A DNA stretch of 64,000 bases from Pyxidicoccus parkwaysis. Its GTDB lineage: Bacteria; Myxococcota; Myxococcia; Myxococcales; Myxococcaceae. Location of the stretch: contig NZ_CP071090.1 in the NCBI RefSeq assembly GCF_017301735.1, positions 1,302,001 through 1,366,000 of the forward strand, given 5' to 3'. Both the position numbers and the translations under genes were made by a program. Numbering within the stretch: the stretch's first letter is position 1; every line of letters begins with the position of its first letter. Under the pieces are notes generated by a model that saw nothing but the letters and a program-made list of their open reading frames with translations, made no database searches and was not told where the DNA came from. Shown piece after piece: positions 8,154 to 16,758 of this stretch.

Positions 8154-10412
8154 TTGAGCCATCCGCTTCTGAGGTCGTTTTGTGCGGCGTGCCTGGCGTT
8201 TGTCTTCACCGCGTGCAGCTCCGCCGGAGAGCAGGGCGAGACCGGGGACTCACCGACGCGCGCGAGTCATGAGGACGGCGCGGGCATCCAGCAGGCGCTG
8301 AGCGCGATGAATGGGGTCTCCGTCCTGTCCAGTCACCGGGATGGGACGCCTGACTTCATCAAGGGCACCCTGGGCAGGGCCTCGGGGTCGGCGCGGGGGC
8401 TGACGGCGGCGGACGCGAAGGCCACCGTGCATGCCTCGCTGGAGAGCATTGCTCCGGTCTACGGGCTTGCCGCGGAGGACCTGGTCTTCAGGCGGATGTC
8501 CGTGGATGAGAACGGGCACCAGCACCTGCGCTTCAGCCAGTGGAAGGATGGGCTGCCCGTCATCGACGGTGAGCTCGTCCTCCACGTGGACCGGGCCGGT
8601 GTCGTCTACGCGGCCAACGGCTCCGCGCGCGACACTCGAAGCCCGGGCCTCGCGCGAGTCCAGCCGCGGCTCTCCGCGCAGGACGCCGCCACGGTAGCGC
8701 TCGACGCGACCGCCGCGCTCACCCGGGAGGGCAGGACGGAGCGCCTGGTGTACGTGCGCGACGCCAATGACCAGCTCGTCCTGGCTCACGAGGTGCGGGT
8801 GACGGGCCTGCTGGCCGCAGGCGTTCCGATGAATGACCTGGTGTACGTGAAGGCCAGTGACGGTGGGGTGGTGCGAAGGTCTCCGCGAATCTTCAACGCG
8901 CTGAACCGCGACGTGTACAGCGCCAACAATGGCAGCAGCCTTCCGGGCACACTCGCGCGCGTCGAGGGCGAGGAGGCCGTCAGCGACCCCGTGGTGAACG
9001 CCTGCTACGACACGCTGGGGACCTTCTACGATTGCTTGCACACGCTCTTCGGCCGCGACTCCTACGACAGTGTCGGCGCGACGCTGACGTGCTCGACCCA
9101 CTACCTCACCACCTATGTCGGCGCGTTCTGGAACGGCACCCAGTTGGTGTGCGGCGATGGCGACGGCACGAGCTCCACTCCGCTGTGCAATGACCCGGAT
9201 ATCGTCGCGCACGAGCTCGCCCACGCGGTGACCATCGCCGAGTCCGACCTCGCCTACTCGGGCGAGTCCGGCGGCCTCAACGAGAGCTTCTCGGATGTCA
9301 TTGCCGCCACGTGCGAGAGCTGGACTCGAGGCTTCGTGCTGCCGGACGCGGATGTCTGGAAGATTGGCGAGGACGTCTGGACGCCTGGCACCGCGGGTGA
9401 TGCGGTTCGCTACATGAATGACCCGGTTCTGGGGGGCGGGTCGGTTGACTACTACCCGAACTACAGCCCGAACATGGACGTGCACTTCAGCTCTGGCATC
9501 CCCAACCTGGCGTTCTCGCTGCTGTCCACGGGTGGCACGCACCCGCGTGGCCGGACGAGCGTGGTGGTGCCAGGCATCGGCGTCGAGAAGGCGGCGCGCA
9601 TCTTCTACAAGGCGAACGCCGACATCTGGACCGCCTCCACGACCTTCGCGCAGGCGAAGACGTACACGGAGCAGGCCGCCCAGCAGCTCGGCTATGACCC
9701 GGCCACCGTGGATGCGGTGAGCGCGGCGTGGCAGGCCGTGGGCGTCGGGGTGAGCATCCCGCCGCCGACGCCCATTCCGCTGACCAACGGTGTGGCGGTG
9801 ACGGGGCTGGCTGGGAGCATGGGCGGCTCCACGTATTACAAGCTCACCGTTCCGCCCAACCAGACGAGCCTCGTCTTCACCACCAGCGGTGGCACGGGTG
9901 ACGTGGACCTCTACGTGAAGTTCGGTTCGGTTCCGACCACCAGCAGCTATGACTGCCGGCCCTTCGTGTCCGGCAATAACGAGACTTGCACCATCAACAA
10001 CCCTGCCGCGGGCGACTGGTATGTGATGCTGGATGGCTATTCCGCCTACTCGGGCGTGTCGCTCACGGGCACCTACCGCGGAGTCATCATCGAAGATAAT
10101 TTCCTGCTCAACGGCGTGGCCTCGGCGCCATACAGCGGTGCCAGGAATGCATGGTACTGCAAAATGCTCAACGTGCCCGCGGGAAGGAGCGTCGTGACGT
10201 TCAACCAGGTGGGGGTCTCTGGCACGACGGGAGACGCGGACCTGTACGTCCGCTTCGGCTCGACGCCGACGCTCAGCCTCTACAACTGCCGTCCCAACCT
10301 GGCGGGCAGTACCGAGAAGTGCACCATCAACAACCCGGCAGCGGGCACCTGGTTTGTCTGCTCATACGGCTACACCGCCTATACGAACGTCACGATGAAG
10401 GGCACCTACTGA
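8154..10412 (+). CDS. M4 (thermolysin-family) metalloprotease, lipoprotein with two PPC domains
   Basis: 752 residues from a TTG start, chosen because GGAGG lies eight bases before it while the GTG at 8148 is too close. Signal peptide with lipobox FTAC at about 14-18. FTP/PepSY-type propeptide follows to about residue 200. The catalytic domain has HELAH (His353, Glu354, His357), third zinc ligand Glu377 in GGLNESFSDV, and His444 in MDVHFSSGIPN. Two C-terminal pre-peptidase (PPC) domains with the repeated block CTINNPAAG span about 560-640 and 665-752. It should be a secreted or surface protease, suiting a predatory bacterium. It is monocistronic and divergent from the redox operon. Confidence 0.93.
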   Translation: MSHPLLRSFCAACLAFVFTACSSAGEQGETGDSPTRASHEDGAGIQQALSAMNGVSVLSSHRDGTPDFIKGTLGRASGSARGLTAADAKATVHASLESIAPVYGLAAEDLVFRRMSVDENGHQHLRFSQWKDGLPVIDGELVLHVDRAGVVYAANGSARDTRSPGLARVQPRLSAQDAATVALDATAALTREGRTERLVYVRDANDQLVLAHEVRVTGLLAAGVPMNDLVYVKASDGGVVRRSPRIFNALNRDVYSANNGSSLPGTLARVEGEEAVSDPVVNACYDTLGTFYDCLHTLFGRDSYDSVGATLTCSTHYLTTYVGAFWNGTQLVCGDGDGTSSTPLCNDPDIVAHELAHAVTIAESDLAYSGESGGLNESFSDVIAATCESWTRGFVLPDADVWKIGEDVWTPGTAGDAVRYMNDPVLGGGSVDYYPNYSPNMDVHFSSGIPNLAFSLLSTGGTHPRGRTSVVVPGIGVEKAARIFYKANADIWTASTTFAQAKTYTEQAAQQLGYDPATVDAVSAAWQAVGVGVSIPPPTPIPLTNGVAVTGLAGSMGGSTYYKLTVPPNQTSLVFTTSGGTGDVDLYVKFGSVPTTSSYDCRPFVSGNNETCTINNPAAGDWYVMLDGYSAYSGVSLTGTYRGVIIEDNFLLNGVASAPYSGARNAWYCKMLNVPAGRSVVTFNQVGVSGTTGDADLYVRFGSTPTLSLYNCRPNLAGSTEKCTINNPAAGTWFVCSYGYTAYTNVTMKGTY

Positions 10413-10858
10413 GGCCTCGGTACGAGGGCCCGCCGTGTGCGTAGCTCCGGTGGGTTCCTCGCAGAGGGAGTGGAGGAGGGGTGCAGGGCGCCCCAGGCAG
10501 CGATGAGGCGGGAGTGGATGACGGAGAGGCCGCCGCGAGTGGACATTCGCGGGGCTGCTCAATCAGGCCACTCGCGGTGGATGTGTTTGCCGTCATCCGG
10601 TGTGGATTCAGGCTGCGGGTTGTGTCGTACGTGAAGGAAGCGGGAGGGGTGCGAGCGATTTGGGAGCACCTCGGACTGTCCACGGCGCAAGGCTGGTTCC
10701 GACGTGAGGGCCCTGGCCGCTTTGTGTTGAGACACATGACAGCGAAGAGGCTGCTCGGGTTGCGCCACGTGGCCAGCACCGGATGGGGTAGCCTGCTCGC
10801 CTCCGCGCGCAAGCACGGCCGCAGGCGGCCGGCTTCACTTCATCTGGGAGCAGTACGA
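10413..10858. other. 446-bp spacer with transposase relic
   Basis: No intact gene is seen. The middle part (10571-10690) reads on the plus strand like the tail of an IS91-type transposase, listed separately. The rest shows no promoter or hairpin I can defend. Confidence 0.6.
10571..10690 (+). pseudogene. Remnant of IS91-like transposase C-terminus
   Basis: Translated on the plus strand, this stretch gives a run containing FRLRVVSYVKEAGGVRAI followed by WEHLGL, close to the zinc-finger-flanking C-terminal segment of IS91-family (Y2) transposases, which usually reads like CGGRLRVLAYV...GVRAILEHLGLP. The usual paired cysteines before it are lost (Ile-Arg-Cys-Gly-Phe here) and the reading frame runs on into non-transposase sequence. 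No start, catalytic domain or terminal oriIS/terIS could be recognised nearby. It marks a past transposition event in an accessory zone. The match is from memory of the family and should be treated as probable. Confidence 0.5.
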
Positions 10859-12322
10859 ATGAACAGCCTGACCTACCCATCCTCCACCCAGCCATGTGCA
10901 ACGATGCGTCGGGCACCCGCTCGCTCATGGCGCACGCGGGCGCTCTCGCTCGCGGTGATGGGCGCCGCCAGCCTTACTGCCTGCGCGGCTCCGTCCGCGC
11001 TCTCCGTGTCGCCGGCGGGCGTGCCGGCGTTCAGCGAAGACATGCTGTCGCCCGAGTTCTGGATTCGCCGCGCGCCGTCTCCCGATGCGGTGCTGCTCAA
11101 TGCCAGCCAGGTGGCGGCGAAGCGCGAGCGCGCGTTCGGTCCGGATGGAGGCCTGGTCGACCTGAGGCGCATTCCGGCCACGCTGACGCGGGCGCAGGTC
11201 TCCGAGTGGGTCAGGGAGGCTCAGCAGACGCCCATCAAGGCGGCCATCGACGAACACGGCCAGCCGGTGACGGAGGCGATGCTCGACGAGCTGCGCCGGA
11301 ACGCCGCGGTCGAGCACATCGCCGAAACCTCCGCCGCGCGTTACGGACTCAGTGTGCGGCGCACAGCCATGCGGTCGCTGCCTTCCGACCGACAGTTCTT
11401 CCCGGCGGAGGAGCTTCGCGACTACGAGAGCCTGCAGGCCGGCATCCTGTTCCCGGGCGAGCCCGTCGTCATCGCGCATCAGAGCGCGGACCAGCAATGG
11501 CTGCTCGTCCTGACGACCCAGGCGCCCGCCTGGGTCCATCGCGGCGATATCGCGGAAGGCTCGGCGGACGCGGTGTTCTCGTACGTGGCGAAGGCGCCCG
11601 GGCGCGTCGTCACGGGAGACCAAGTGCGCACCGTCTTCACTCCGGAAGCACCAGAGGTGTCCGAGCTCGCGCTCGACATGGGAATCGCACTACCGCGGGC
11701 CGACGTGGCGCTGGGGGAGCCAGTCAACGGCGCCAGCAGCTATGCGTCGTGGCCGGTGCTGTTGCCGGTGCGAGGGCAGGACGGTGCGCTGGCGTTCAGC
11801 AGCGCGCTCTTGCGACGTACCGCCGACACCGCGCCGGGCTATCTGCCGCTGACCCGGGCCAACATCCTCCGCCAGGCGTTCAAGTTCCTCGGCGAACGCT
11901 ATGGCTGGGGGCACCAGTTCAATGGGCGCGACTGCAGTGGCCTGACCAGCGAGGTGTACCGCAGCATGGGGCTGTTCCTGGCGCCGAACTCCGGGATGCA
12001 AGGGAGGAGCGCGGCGCTGAATCACCAGCTCTTCACGGCGCAGGACTCGCACGATGAGCGGGTGCGCGCACTGGCGCAGGCCGAGGTGGGCGACCTCGTC
12101 GTCGTGCCCGGTCACGTGCTGATGATCATCGGCCACGTGAACGGCGAGCCCTATGTCATCCAGGATGTTCCGTACGCCGTGTTCAAGGACCCGGCCACCC
12201 TGCAGCTCCGCAAGACGAAGCTGAACCAGGTGTCGGTCACTCCGCTGCTGCCGTTGTACGCCGACGACAAGACCCTGTACGTGGACGCGATGACGAGCCT
12301 CGTGCACGTGACGCGGCCATAG
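10859..12322 (+). CDS. NlpC/P60 peptidase lipoprotein with SH3-like domains
   Basis: 487 residues. GGGAG lies eight bases before the ATG; a more internal Met (residue 16) directly precedes the signal peptide. The lipobox is LTAC near residue 44, so it is probably an outer- or inner-membrane lipoprotein. Residues 150-320 resemble paired bacterial SH3 domains as in other NlpC/P60 hydrolases. The catalytic domain has Cys359 in GRDCSGLTSEVYRSMG and His419 in PGHVLMIIG. Such enzymes cut D-glutamyl-diaminopimelate bonds in cell-wall stem peptides. A perfect stem-loop follows 12 bp after the stop. Confidence 0.92.
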   Translation: MNSLTYPSSTQPCATMRRAPARSWRTRALSLAVMGAASLTACAAPSALSVSPAGVPAFSEDMLSPEFWIRRAPSPDAVLLNASQVAAKRERAFGPDGGLVDLRRIPATLTRAQVSEWVREAQQTPIKAAIDEHGQPVTEAMLDELRRNAAVEHIAETSAARYGLSVRRTAMRSLPSDRQFFPAEELRDYESLQAGILFPGEPVVIAHQSADQQWLLVLTTQAPAWVHRGDIAEGSADAVFSYVAKAPGRVVTGDQVRTVFTPEAPEVSELALDMGIALPRADVALGEPVNGASSYASWPVLLPVRGQDGALAFSSALLRRTADTAPGYLPLTRANILRQAFKFLGERYGWGHQFNGRDCSGLTSEVYRSMGLFLAPNSGMQGRSAALNHQLFTAQDSHDERVRALAQAEVGDLVVVPGHVLMIIGHVNGEPYVIQDVPYAVFKDPATLQLRKTKLNQVSVTPLLPLYADDKTLYVDAMTSLVHVTRP

Positions 12323-12334
12323 GCCCGGCCGCCC

Positions 12335-12366
12335 ATCGCGCGCTGCCCTCGCTGCCAGCGCGCGAT
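12335..12366 (+). terminator. Stem-loop after NlpC/P60 gene
   Basis: Perfect 11-bp stem (ATCGCGCGCTG paired with CAGCGCGCGAT) and a 10-base loop, between convergent genes. It has no T-run, as is common in such GC-rich genomes, and could serve both strands. Confidence 0.55.
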
Positions 12367-12452
12367 GACGGGTTGCAGTGCATCCTCGGGCACTCCTCGC
12401 GCAGTCAGTGCTCTCCGGGCGCCGCTGCCGATGACGGCCACGTCGTCATCGC

Positions 12453-13097
12453 TTACGACGGCAGTCCCTCTCCGGACTCCTCCGCCGTCATGTATTGCGC
12501 GTACCAGTCGGGCCAGTTCGCGTCGGCCTTGCCGATGCGCTTCTCGTGCTCGCCGTGGGCGGCCGATGCGCGCCGGAGCGCGCTCGCCAGGTCCCTGGCG
12601 GAGCTGAACGACATCTGGGCGCGGTCCACCCGCCCGGGAAGCCGGTTCGTGATTTCCTGCAAGAGCCACGTGTTGCCGTCCGGGTCGCGGAACGACGCGT
12701 ACGAGCCATAGCTTTGGTGGTCTGGCGCGGGGCCACGGACCTTGTCCCCGAAGGGCCCCGGGGCTTCGGAGTAGTGGAACACCTCGCTCACGTGGACGCC
12801 GCGCCCCACCAGGTCGTTGCGCGCAGCCTCGATGTCGGAGACGACCAGCAACAGGGTCTGGGCCGAGCCGGACGTGAGGTGGGTGCCGAACTGGAACGAG
12901 CACGGGGAGCCCGGAGGGGTGAACTGGAGCACGCGAGCACTGCCCTTGCTGAAGTCCGCGTCGAGCCGCCACCCGAGCCCCGAATAGAACTGCTTCGCGC
13001 GGTCGAGATCCGAGACCGGAATGACGACCGCCTCGAGCTTCAGGTCGACGCTGGAGGCGCGGGTCTCGCTGGAACTACCGACGGTGGTGACACTCAT
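12453..13097 (-). CDS. VOC-superfamily (glyoxalase/bleomycin-resistance-like) protein
   Basis: 214 residues. The first 145 residues form one vicinal-oxygen-chelate module: LEAVVIPVSDLDRAKQFYSG at the start, and FRDPDGNTWLLQEI at the end with the usual Glu metal ligand. The last 60 residues are an unrelated helical tail containing WPDWYAQYMTAE, found in a subset of myxobacterial and actinobacterial VOC proteins. The ATG at 13097 has AGGAGG five bases upstream, a strong site; the frame upstream is open but not protein-like. Substrate unknown; no sign of a partner gene. Confidence 0.9.
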   Translation of the reverse strand: MSVTTVGSSSETRASSVDLKLEAVVIPVSDLDRAKQFYSGLGWRLDADFSKGSARVLQFTPPGSPCSFQFGTHLTSGSAQTLLLVVSDIEAARNDLVGRGVHVSEVFHYSEAPGPFGDKVRGPAPDHQSYGSYASFRDPDGNTWLLQEITNRLPGRVDRAQMSFSSARDLASALRRASAAHGEHEKRIGKADANWPDWYAQYMTAEESGEGLPS

Positions 13098-13820
13098 GGC
13101 TGCCTCCTGGGAAGTGATGGCAGGGCTCCTTCCTCGATGCATCGCCGCTCGGTGCGGCGTGTGTCGCGCCCGGGTACAACGTTGGGCCTGCGGGAGGAAA
13201 CGGCCAGTGCGAAACGCTCGAAAGCGTGCGCGGTGCACGTCGGTGGCGAGCACGGTCAGCCAGCCGTAGGAGTCGGGCGGCGGCTGCCACGCTCGTCCGG
13301 AGCGGGCCGCGCGCGTGCGGTGCGGAACTTCGCGCAGGCGGCTCCACGGACAAACGTCTCCGGGGAGATACCCAAGGCTTTGAGCGGGGCAGGGGAGTAG
13401 GCCCTCCCTGATTCGAACCGGAAGCCCACCGGTCATGAGCCGGGGTAGCGGGTTGGCAGGGGCTCGCAGCCCCTGGCTGCGCTTCACAACCTGCGGCTTC
13501 CCCAGGTTCGTTCTCGGCATCTCCGCAAGAGACATCGTCGCACCCGGGAACCCGTGGGGTGCCGTGTGGGCGTGAAGCACCAACATGTCCGGCGAGATCG
13601 GAAACGGCCGCTCGGAGGGTAATGCCATCACCCTTGCGCCACTTCTCTACCGAAAGTGGTCTGCAATCCAATGACGATTGTCATGGCGTAGCGACGTTTC
13701 CTTTGTACGCTCTCCGTCTGGCTTTGCTGAGCAGGGTTGTGGGGTGGCAGAGGCAGAGCCGCGGAAGAAGCAATGTCCAGCCTGCAGTCGAACGCAGTGA
13801 ATACGCATGGGGGTCATGAC
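13098..13820. other. 723-bp spacer with degenerate tRNA fragment
   Basis: Nothing protein-like is seen on either strand. It contains the tRNA-Ile2-like fragment described separately and a GGGGCTC-GCA-GCCCC hairpin near 13470-13486. Confidence 0.6.
13361..13441 (-). pseudogene. Degenerate 3' half of tRNA-Ile2(CAU) with trailer
   Basis: Bases 13398-13441 match the 3' half of the intact tRNA-Ile2 at 19469-19512 at about 36 of 44 positions by eye, from the acceptor 3' strand through the T-arm (GATTCGAACC kept) to the anticodon loop (CTCATGA on the minus strand). A further 35 or so bases beyond the tRNA 3' end (13361-13397) also resemble the trailer at 19430-19468. The 5' half (D-arm and 5' acceptor strand) is absent, so it cannot be a working tRNA. 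Same orientation as the intact gene. Confidence 0.65.
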
Positions 13821-14768
13821 ATGTTTCGCATTCAAGTGATTCTGTTGATGACGCTGCTCGCACTGCCGAAGCTCGCCGCAGCCGAAGCTCTCAGCGTCGT
13901 CAATGTCGGTGCACCGGCGATCAACTGTGTCTTCGACACCAGTTGCACGAGGTCCGTCACCGACACGAGCGACACCTTCTCTCTGCCAGGAAGCTCCGGG
14001 ACCGCGCGCTTGCAGTCGCGCACGTTCACAGGAGCGACCGGTGCCCCGGCTCAGGGGTACTACGGCTACGAGTACGTGGTCGACATGAGCAATGTCGTTG
14101 GCATCACCAACGTCCCTTGCATCCAGTCGCTGCGAGTCTCCTTCGGTCCTGTCGCCTCCTTTCAGTACAACGGCACGGGGCCGGTCGATCAGGTCTATGT
14201 CGTGAGCTCCGGTGGGAGCGGCACCATCGGGCTCTCCTCCGCCAACAAGGTGGGCAATGAGATCACCTTCACCTTCGCAACACCGGTTTGCGCTGGAGGA
14301 AGTCCCGGAGCTGGAGCCAGGAGCTTCTTCTTTGGCCTTGCTTCCGCCTCGGCTCCCACGGCGGTGACCGCAGTGGTCGTGAACAGCGTAAGCGGAACGT
14401 CCATCTCCGTCGGAGCGCGCGCGCCCATTCACGACAAGTGCACGTCCGGAATTGCGTTGGCGCCGGCTTCCGACCCGTGTGTCTCGTCGGTCTGCGCGGC
14501 CGACGCGTACTGCTGCAGCACCTCATGGGACAACCGTTGCGTCGGCGCAGTCCGAACGGTCTGCGGCAGCCTGACGTGCTCGGAGTCGGACGGCACCTGT
14601 GGGCATTCGCTCTGCACGCAAGGTGCCTCTCTCGTGAACCACTGTGACAGTGCGAAGGCTGACTGCGTTTCAGCCATCTGTGCGGTCGATTCATTCTGCT
14701 GCAGCGTTTCCTGGGACAGCATCTGCGTGTCTCAGGTCGGGAGCGTCTGCGGCAAGACCTGCCAATGA
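13821..14768 (+). CDS. Secreted protein with C-terminal Cys/Trp repeats
   Basis: 315 residues from the ATG at 13821, which puts a signal peptide (hydrophobic run LLMTLLAL, cleavage after AAA) at the very start; an in-frame ATG at 13773 would add 16 residues. Residues 24-200 are rich in Ser, Thr, Gly and Val and look all-beta. The end carries two repeats of about 50 residues, each with C-x-x-G, then VC-x-x-D-x-(Y/F)CC, then WD-x-x-CV, for example CAADAYCCSTSWDNRC and CAVDSFCCSVSWDSIC. Similar CC...WD..C modules recur at the ends of myxobacterial exported proteins. Eight or more cysteines per repeat imply disulphides outside the cytoplasm. Function unknown. Confidence 0.85.
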   Translation: MFRIQVILLMTLLALPKLAAAEALSVVNVGAPAINCVFDTSCTRSVTDTSDTFSLPGSSGTARLQSRTFTGATGAPAQGYYGYEYVVDMSNVVGITNVPCIQSLRVSFGPVASFQYNGTGPVDQVYVVSSGGSGTIGLSSANKVGNEITFTFATPVCAGGSPGAGARSFFFGLASASAPTAVTAVVVNSVSGTSISVGARAPIHDKCTSGIALAPASDPCVSSVCAADAYCCSTSWDNRCVGAVRTVCGSLTCSESDGTCGHSLCTQGASLVNHCDSAKADCVSAICAVDSFCCSVSWDSICVSQVGSVCGKTCQ

Positions 14769-15468
14769 AGCGACCGTGAGGGGCACTGGAGTTGCTGGGT
14801 GGTGCTCGATGCCGCTCGCCATCATGGCGAGTGGCGCAACTCCAGGAGGCCCTCCTCCCGCCGAAAAGAGCGAAGGGCGAGTTTGAGGGCACCGCCCGGC
14901 TGAGCTGCTCCAGGGGTGGCCCCGGGAGCATGTCTCCCGGGGCTCATTCATGCGCCCGATTCGCGGAGCAACGCCTCACGGGGGCGCTCCGTTCGCGGGG
15001 CTGCGTGGTGGAGCGAGTCGTCTGGTTTGCCCATCTGCTGATCGGCTCTCGGAGTCAACCGCCTTTCTCCTGGCAGGGAGCCCCGTGGGTCTGGCAGGCC
15101 TGAAGCCATGCCCCTTTCGCGAGGCCCGGAGCCCAGCCTGCTGGCAGTGCGCCTGTCCGCCGCCCTGCTCGCAGGCGGCGCGACGCCGCGTGCACCTCAT
15201 GGCCTTGCGTGAGCAGCGCTGGCCGTAGCACCCATTCGATGAATCTCGTCGCGCCGCTGACCAGTGCCCGCTCGAAGTGCTCTCCCCTCCTGGAAGCAGG
15301 CGAAAGATTGCCAAGAGCCCATGGATTCCGGCTGCCGGGCGGGGCACCGGCCTCTGGTGCTGCCCCCGCTCGACCGGCACAGGTGCAGGTGCCGCTTCGA
15401 GGCCAAAGGCTTGCGTGGCCGCCCCCCGACGCTCACTGTTTCCAGGAAGTCGAACAGGGGGGAGAAGG
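14769..15468. other. 700-bp spacer, hairpins and one weak short frame
   Basis: No supported gene. It holds the 14919-14943 hairpin and a second perfect 7-bp stem at 15158-15180. A 34-codon plus frame at 15108-15212 has a signal-peptide-like stretch (VRLSAALLAGG) but stops at once; it might be the broken-off leader of an exported protein. Confidence 0.5.
14919..14943 (+). terminator. Strong hairpin downstream of Cys-rich protein
   Basis: Perfect 10-bp stem (GCCCCGGGAG paired with CTCCCGGGGC), 5-base loop CATGT, 150 bp after the stop. No T-run; termination is likely but not certain. Confidence 0.5.
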
Positions 15469-16383
15469 ATGCAAGACACCGACTTTGGGGTGGAGCACCA
15501 GGACCCCGGAGAGAGGACCGCCGCGGAGCAGACGCCTGCGTCATGGGATGGGCAAGCAGCGATGCCGCGTCAGCATGCTCAAGGCGTCATCTGGCGAGGC
15601 TTCGACTCGCCCGACCTCGGCAACTGGGACAACTATCAGGTCCAGGACGATGAGACGGGCGGCAACATCCAGAACAGGTCGCCGCTGGCCGCCAAACGCA
15701 TGGTGGTCAAGCCCGTCGAGGACCTGACGCACCGACACTACGCCGAGCTGTACAACTTCTATGTCCATGTCACGGTGAACCCGTGCCACACAGGGGTTAG
15801 CCGGAGCGAGCTCATCCACCGCCCCGCGCGGGGCACGGCCGAGGGTACTCAATACTACTACCGCTGGAGCACATGGTTCCCCAGGGACCTCAATAGGCAC
15901 ATCGACTTTCCCATGGGGCCGGGCATCGGCGGCGTCTGGCAGGTCATCACGCAATGGCACCAGGCGAGCGACAGCGGAAGCCCGCCCCTCGCCTTGTCCG
16001 CCAAGAGCAACAAGAACAAGCAAGATGAGCCCTACATCGGGCTTGAGCTCTCCAGCAGGAGCGAGCCTGTCGTCTGGAAGACCCCGCTCATCTACAACGC
16101 GTGGCACAACTTCGTGCTCTTCGTGAGGTATTCGAACAGCGTCTCAGACGCCCCTGGCAAGGGCGGCAAGGTCAAGCTCTGGTACAGCATGGACATGGCC
16201 CTGCCCCAGCCGGTAACCCCGTTCTTGTCGGTGAAGACGACGGCTGCCCCTGACGTCACCAAGGGGCCCTACCTGAAGCACGGGCTCTACCGGAGCAAGG
16301 ATTATTATGGCCCGCTGGTCAGCCACATCGTCCATTGCGGAATTGTGGAAGGCGACAGCCTCGACGCGGTCCTCACGCCGTAG
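15469..16383 (+). CDS. Polysaccharide-lyase-like (heparin lyase I family) protein
   Basis: 304 residues from the ATG at 15469, with GGAG four bases upstream. Residues 32-300 fit the jelly-roll polysaccharide lyase family of PF14099 (heparin lyase I type): VIWRGFDSPDLGNWDNY opens it, RSEL near 110, YYYRWSTWFP near 125, GGVWQVITQWHQ near 150, WHNFVLFVRYS near 205 and KVKLWYSMD near 230. Such enzymes split acidic polysaccharides by beta-elimination. Unusually there is no signal peptide: the first 30 residues are polar. A small open frame upstream has a leader-like stretch but is out of continuity. It sits alone in the accessory zone. Confidence 0.75.
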   Translation: MQDTDFGVEHQDPGERTAAEQTPASWDGQAAMPRQHAQGVIWRGFDSPDLGNWDNYQVQDDETGGNIQNRSPLAAKRMVVKPVEDLTHRHYAELYNFYVHVTVNPCHTGVSRSELIHRPARGTAEGTQYYYRWSTWFPRDLNRHIDFPMGPGIGGVWQVITQWHQASDSGSPPLALSAKSNKNKQDEPYIGLELSSRSEPVVWKTPLIYNAWHNFVLFVRYSNSVSDAPGKGGKVKLWYSMDMALPQPVTPFLSVKTTAAPDVTKGPYLKHGLYRSKDYYGPLVSHIVHCGIVEGDSLDAVLTP

Positions 16384-16758
16384 TCTCCGTCGATGGTCGC
16401 GGGTTGAACCTGCGTGAGCCTGCTGGAACCGAGTCAAGAGCAGAGGAGCCAGTTGGAGGCGCGCTTCCGCAGGACGACGGCGTGACGGCTCCACCGGCCC
16501 TGGAGCTCCCGCGCCAGGGCGGGTGGGCGTCAGGCGTTGCGGCTACTGCATGGAGGTGCGGTAGCGGCGCGCACGCCAGCCCGAGCCGGTCCACATAGGG
16601 GCCGGAGCGGCCCAGACGAAAGAGAACGGGCCTTCGAGCAGGCCGAGCGCAATCTGTCGCAGTGGGAGCAGCTCATTGTTCCTGCATGAAGACCCGAACG
16701 CCGGCCCGCTACGGAGCGCCACCACACGCCGTCGTGGTGTGGCCCGCGACGTGACACG
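16384..16758. other. 375-bp spacer
   Basis: No gene could be supported. On the minus strand, about 45 codons ending at a stop at 16543 read rather protein-like (LLPLRQIALGLLEGPFSF) but lack a start and match no family I know; they may be a gene relic. A CACACG..CGTCGTGGTGTGG inverted repeat lies just before the next gene. Confidence 0.4.

Noticed and set aside
10437..10812. Short open frames on both strands downstream of the metalloprotease
   Set aside because: Arg/Pro/Ser-rich, no ribosome sites, overlapping one another; only the transposase-like stretch has recognisable sequence.
13398..13480. A second functional tRNA with CAU anticodon
   Set aside because: Anticodon and T-arm can fold, but no D-arm or 5' acceptor strand can be found, and the T-stem has mismatches.
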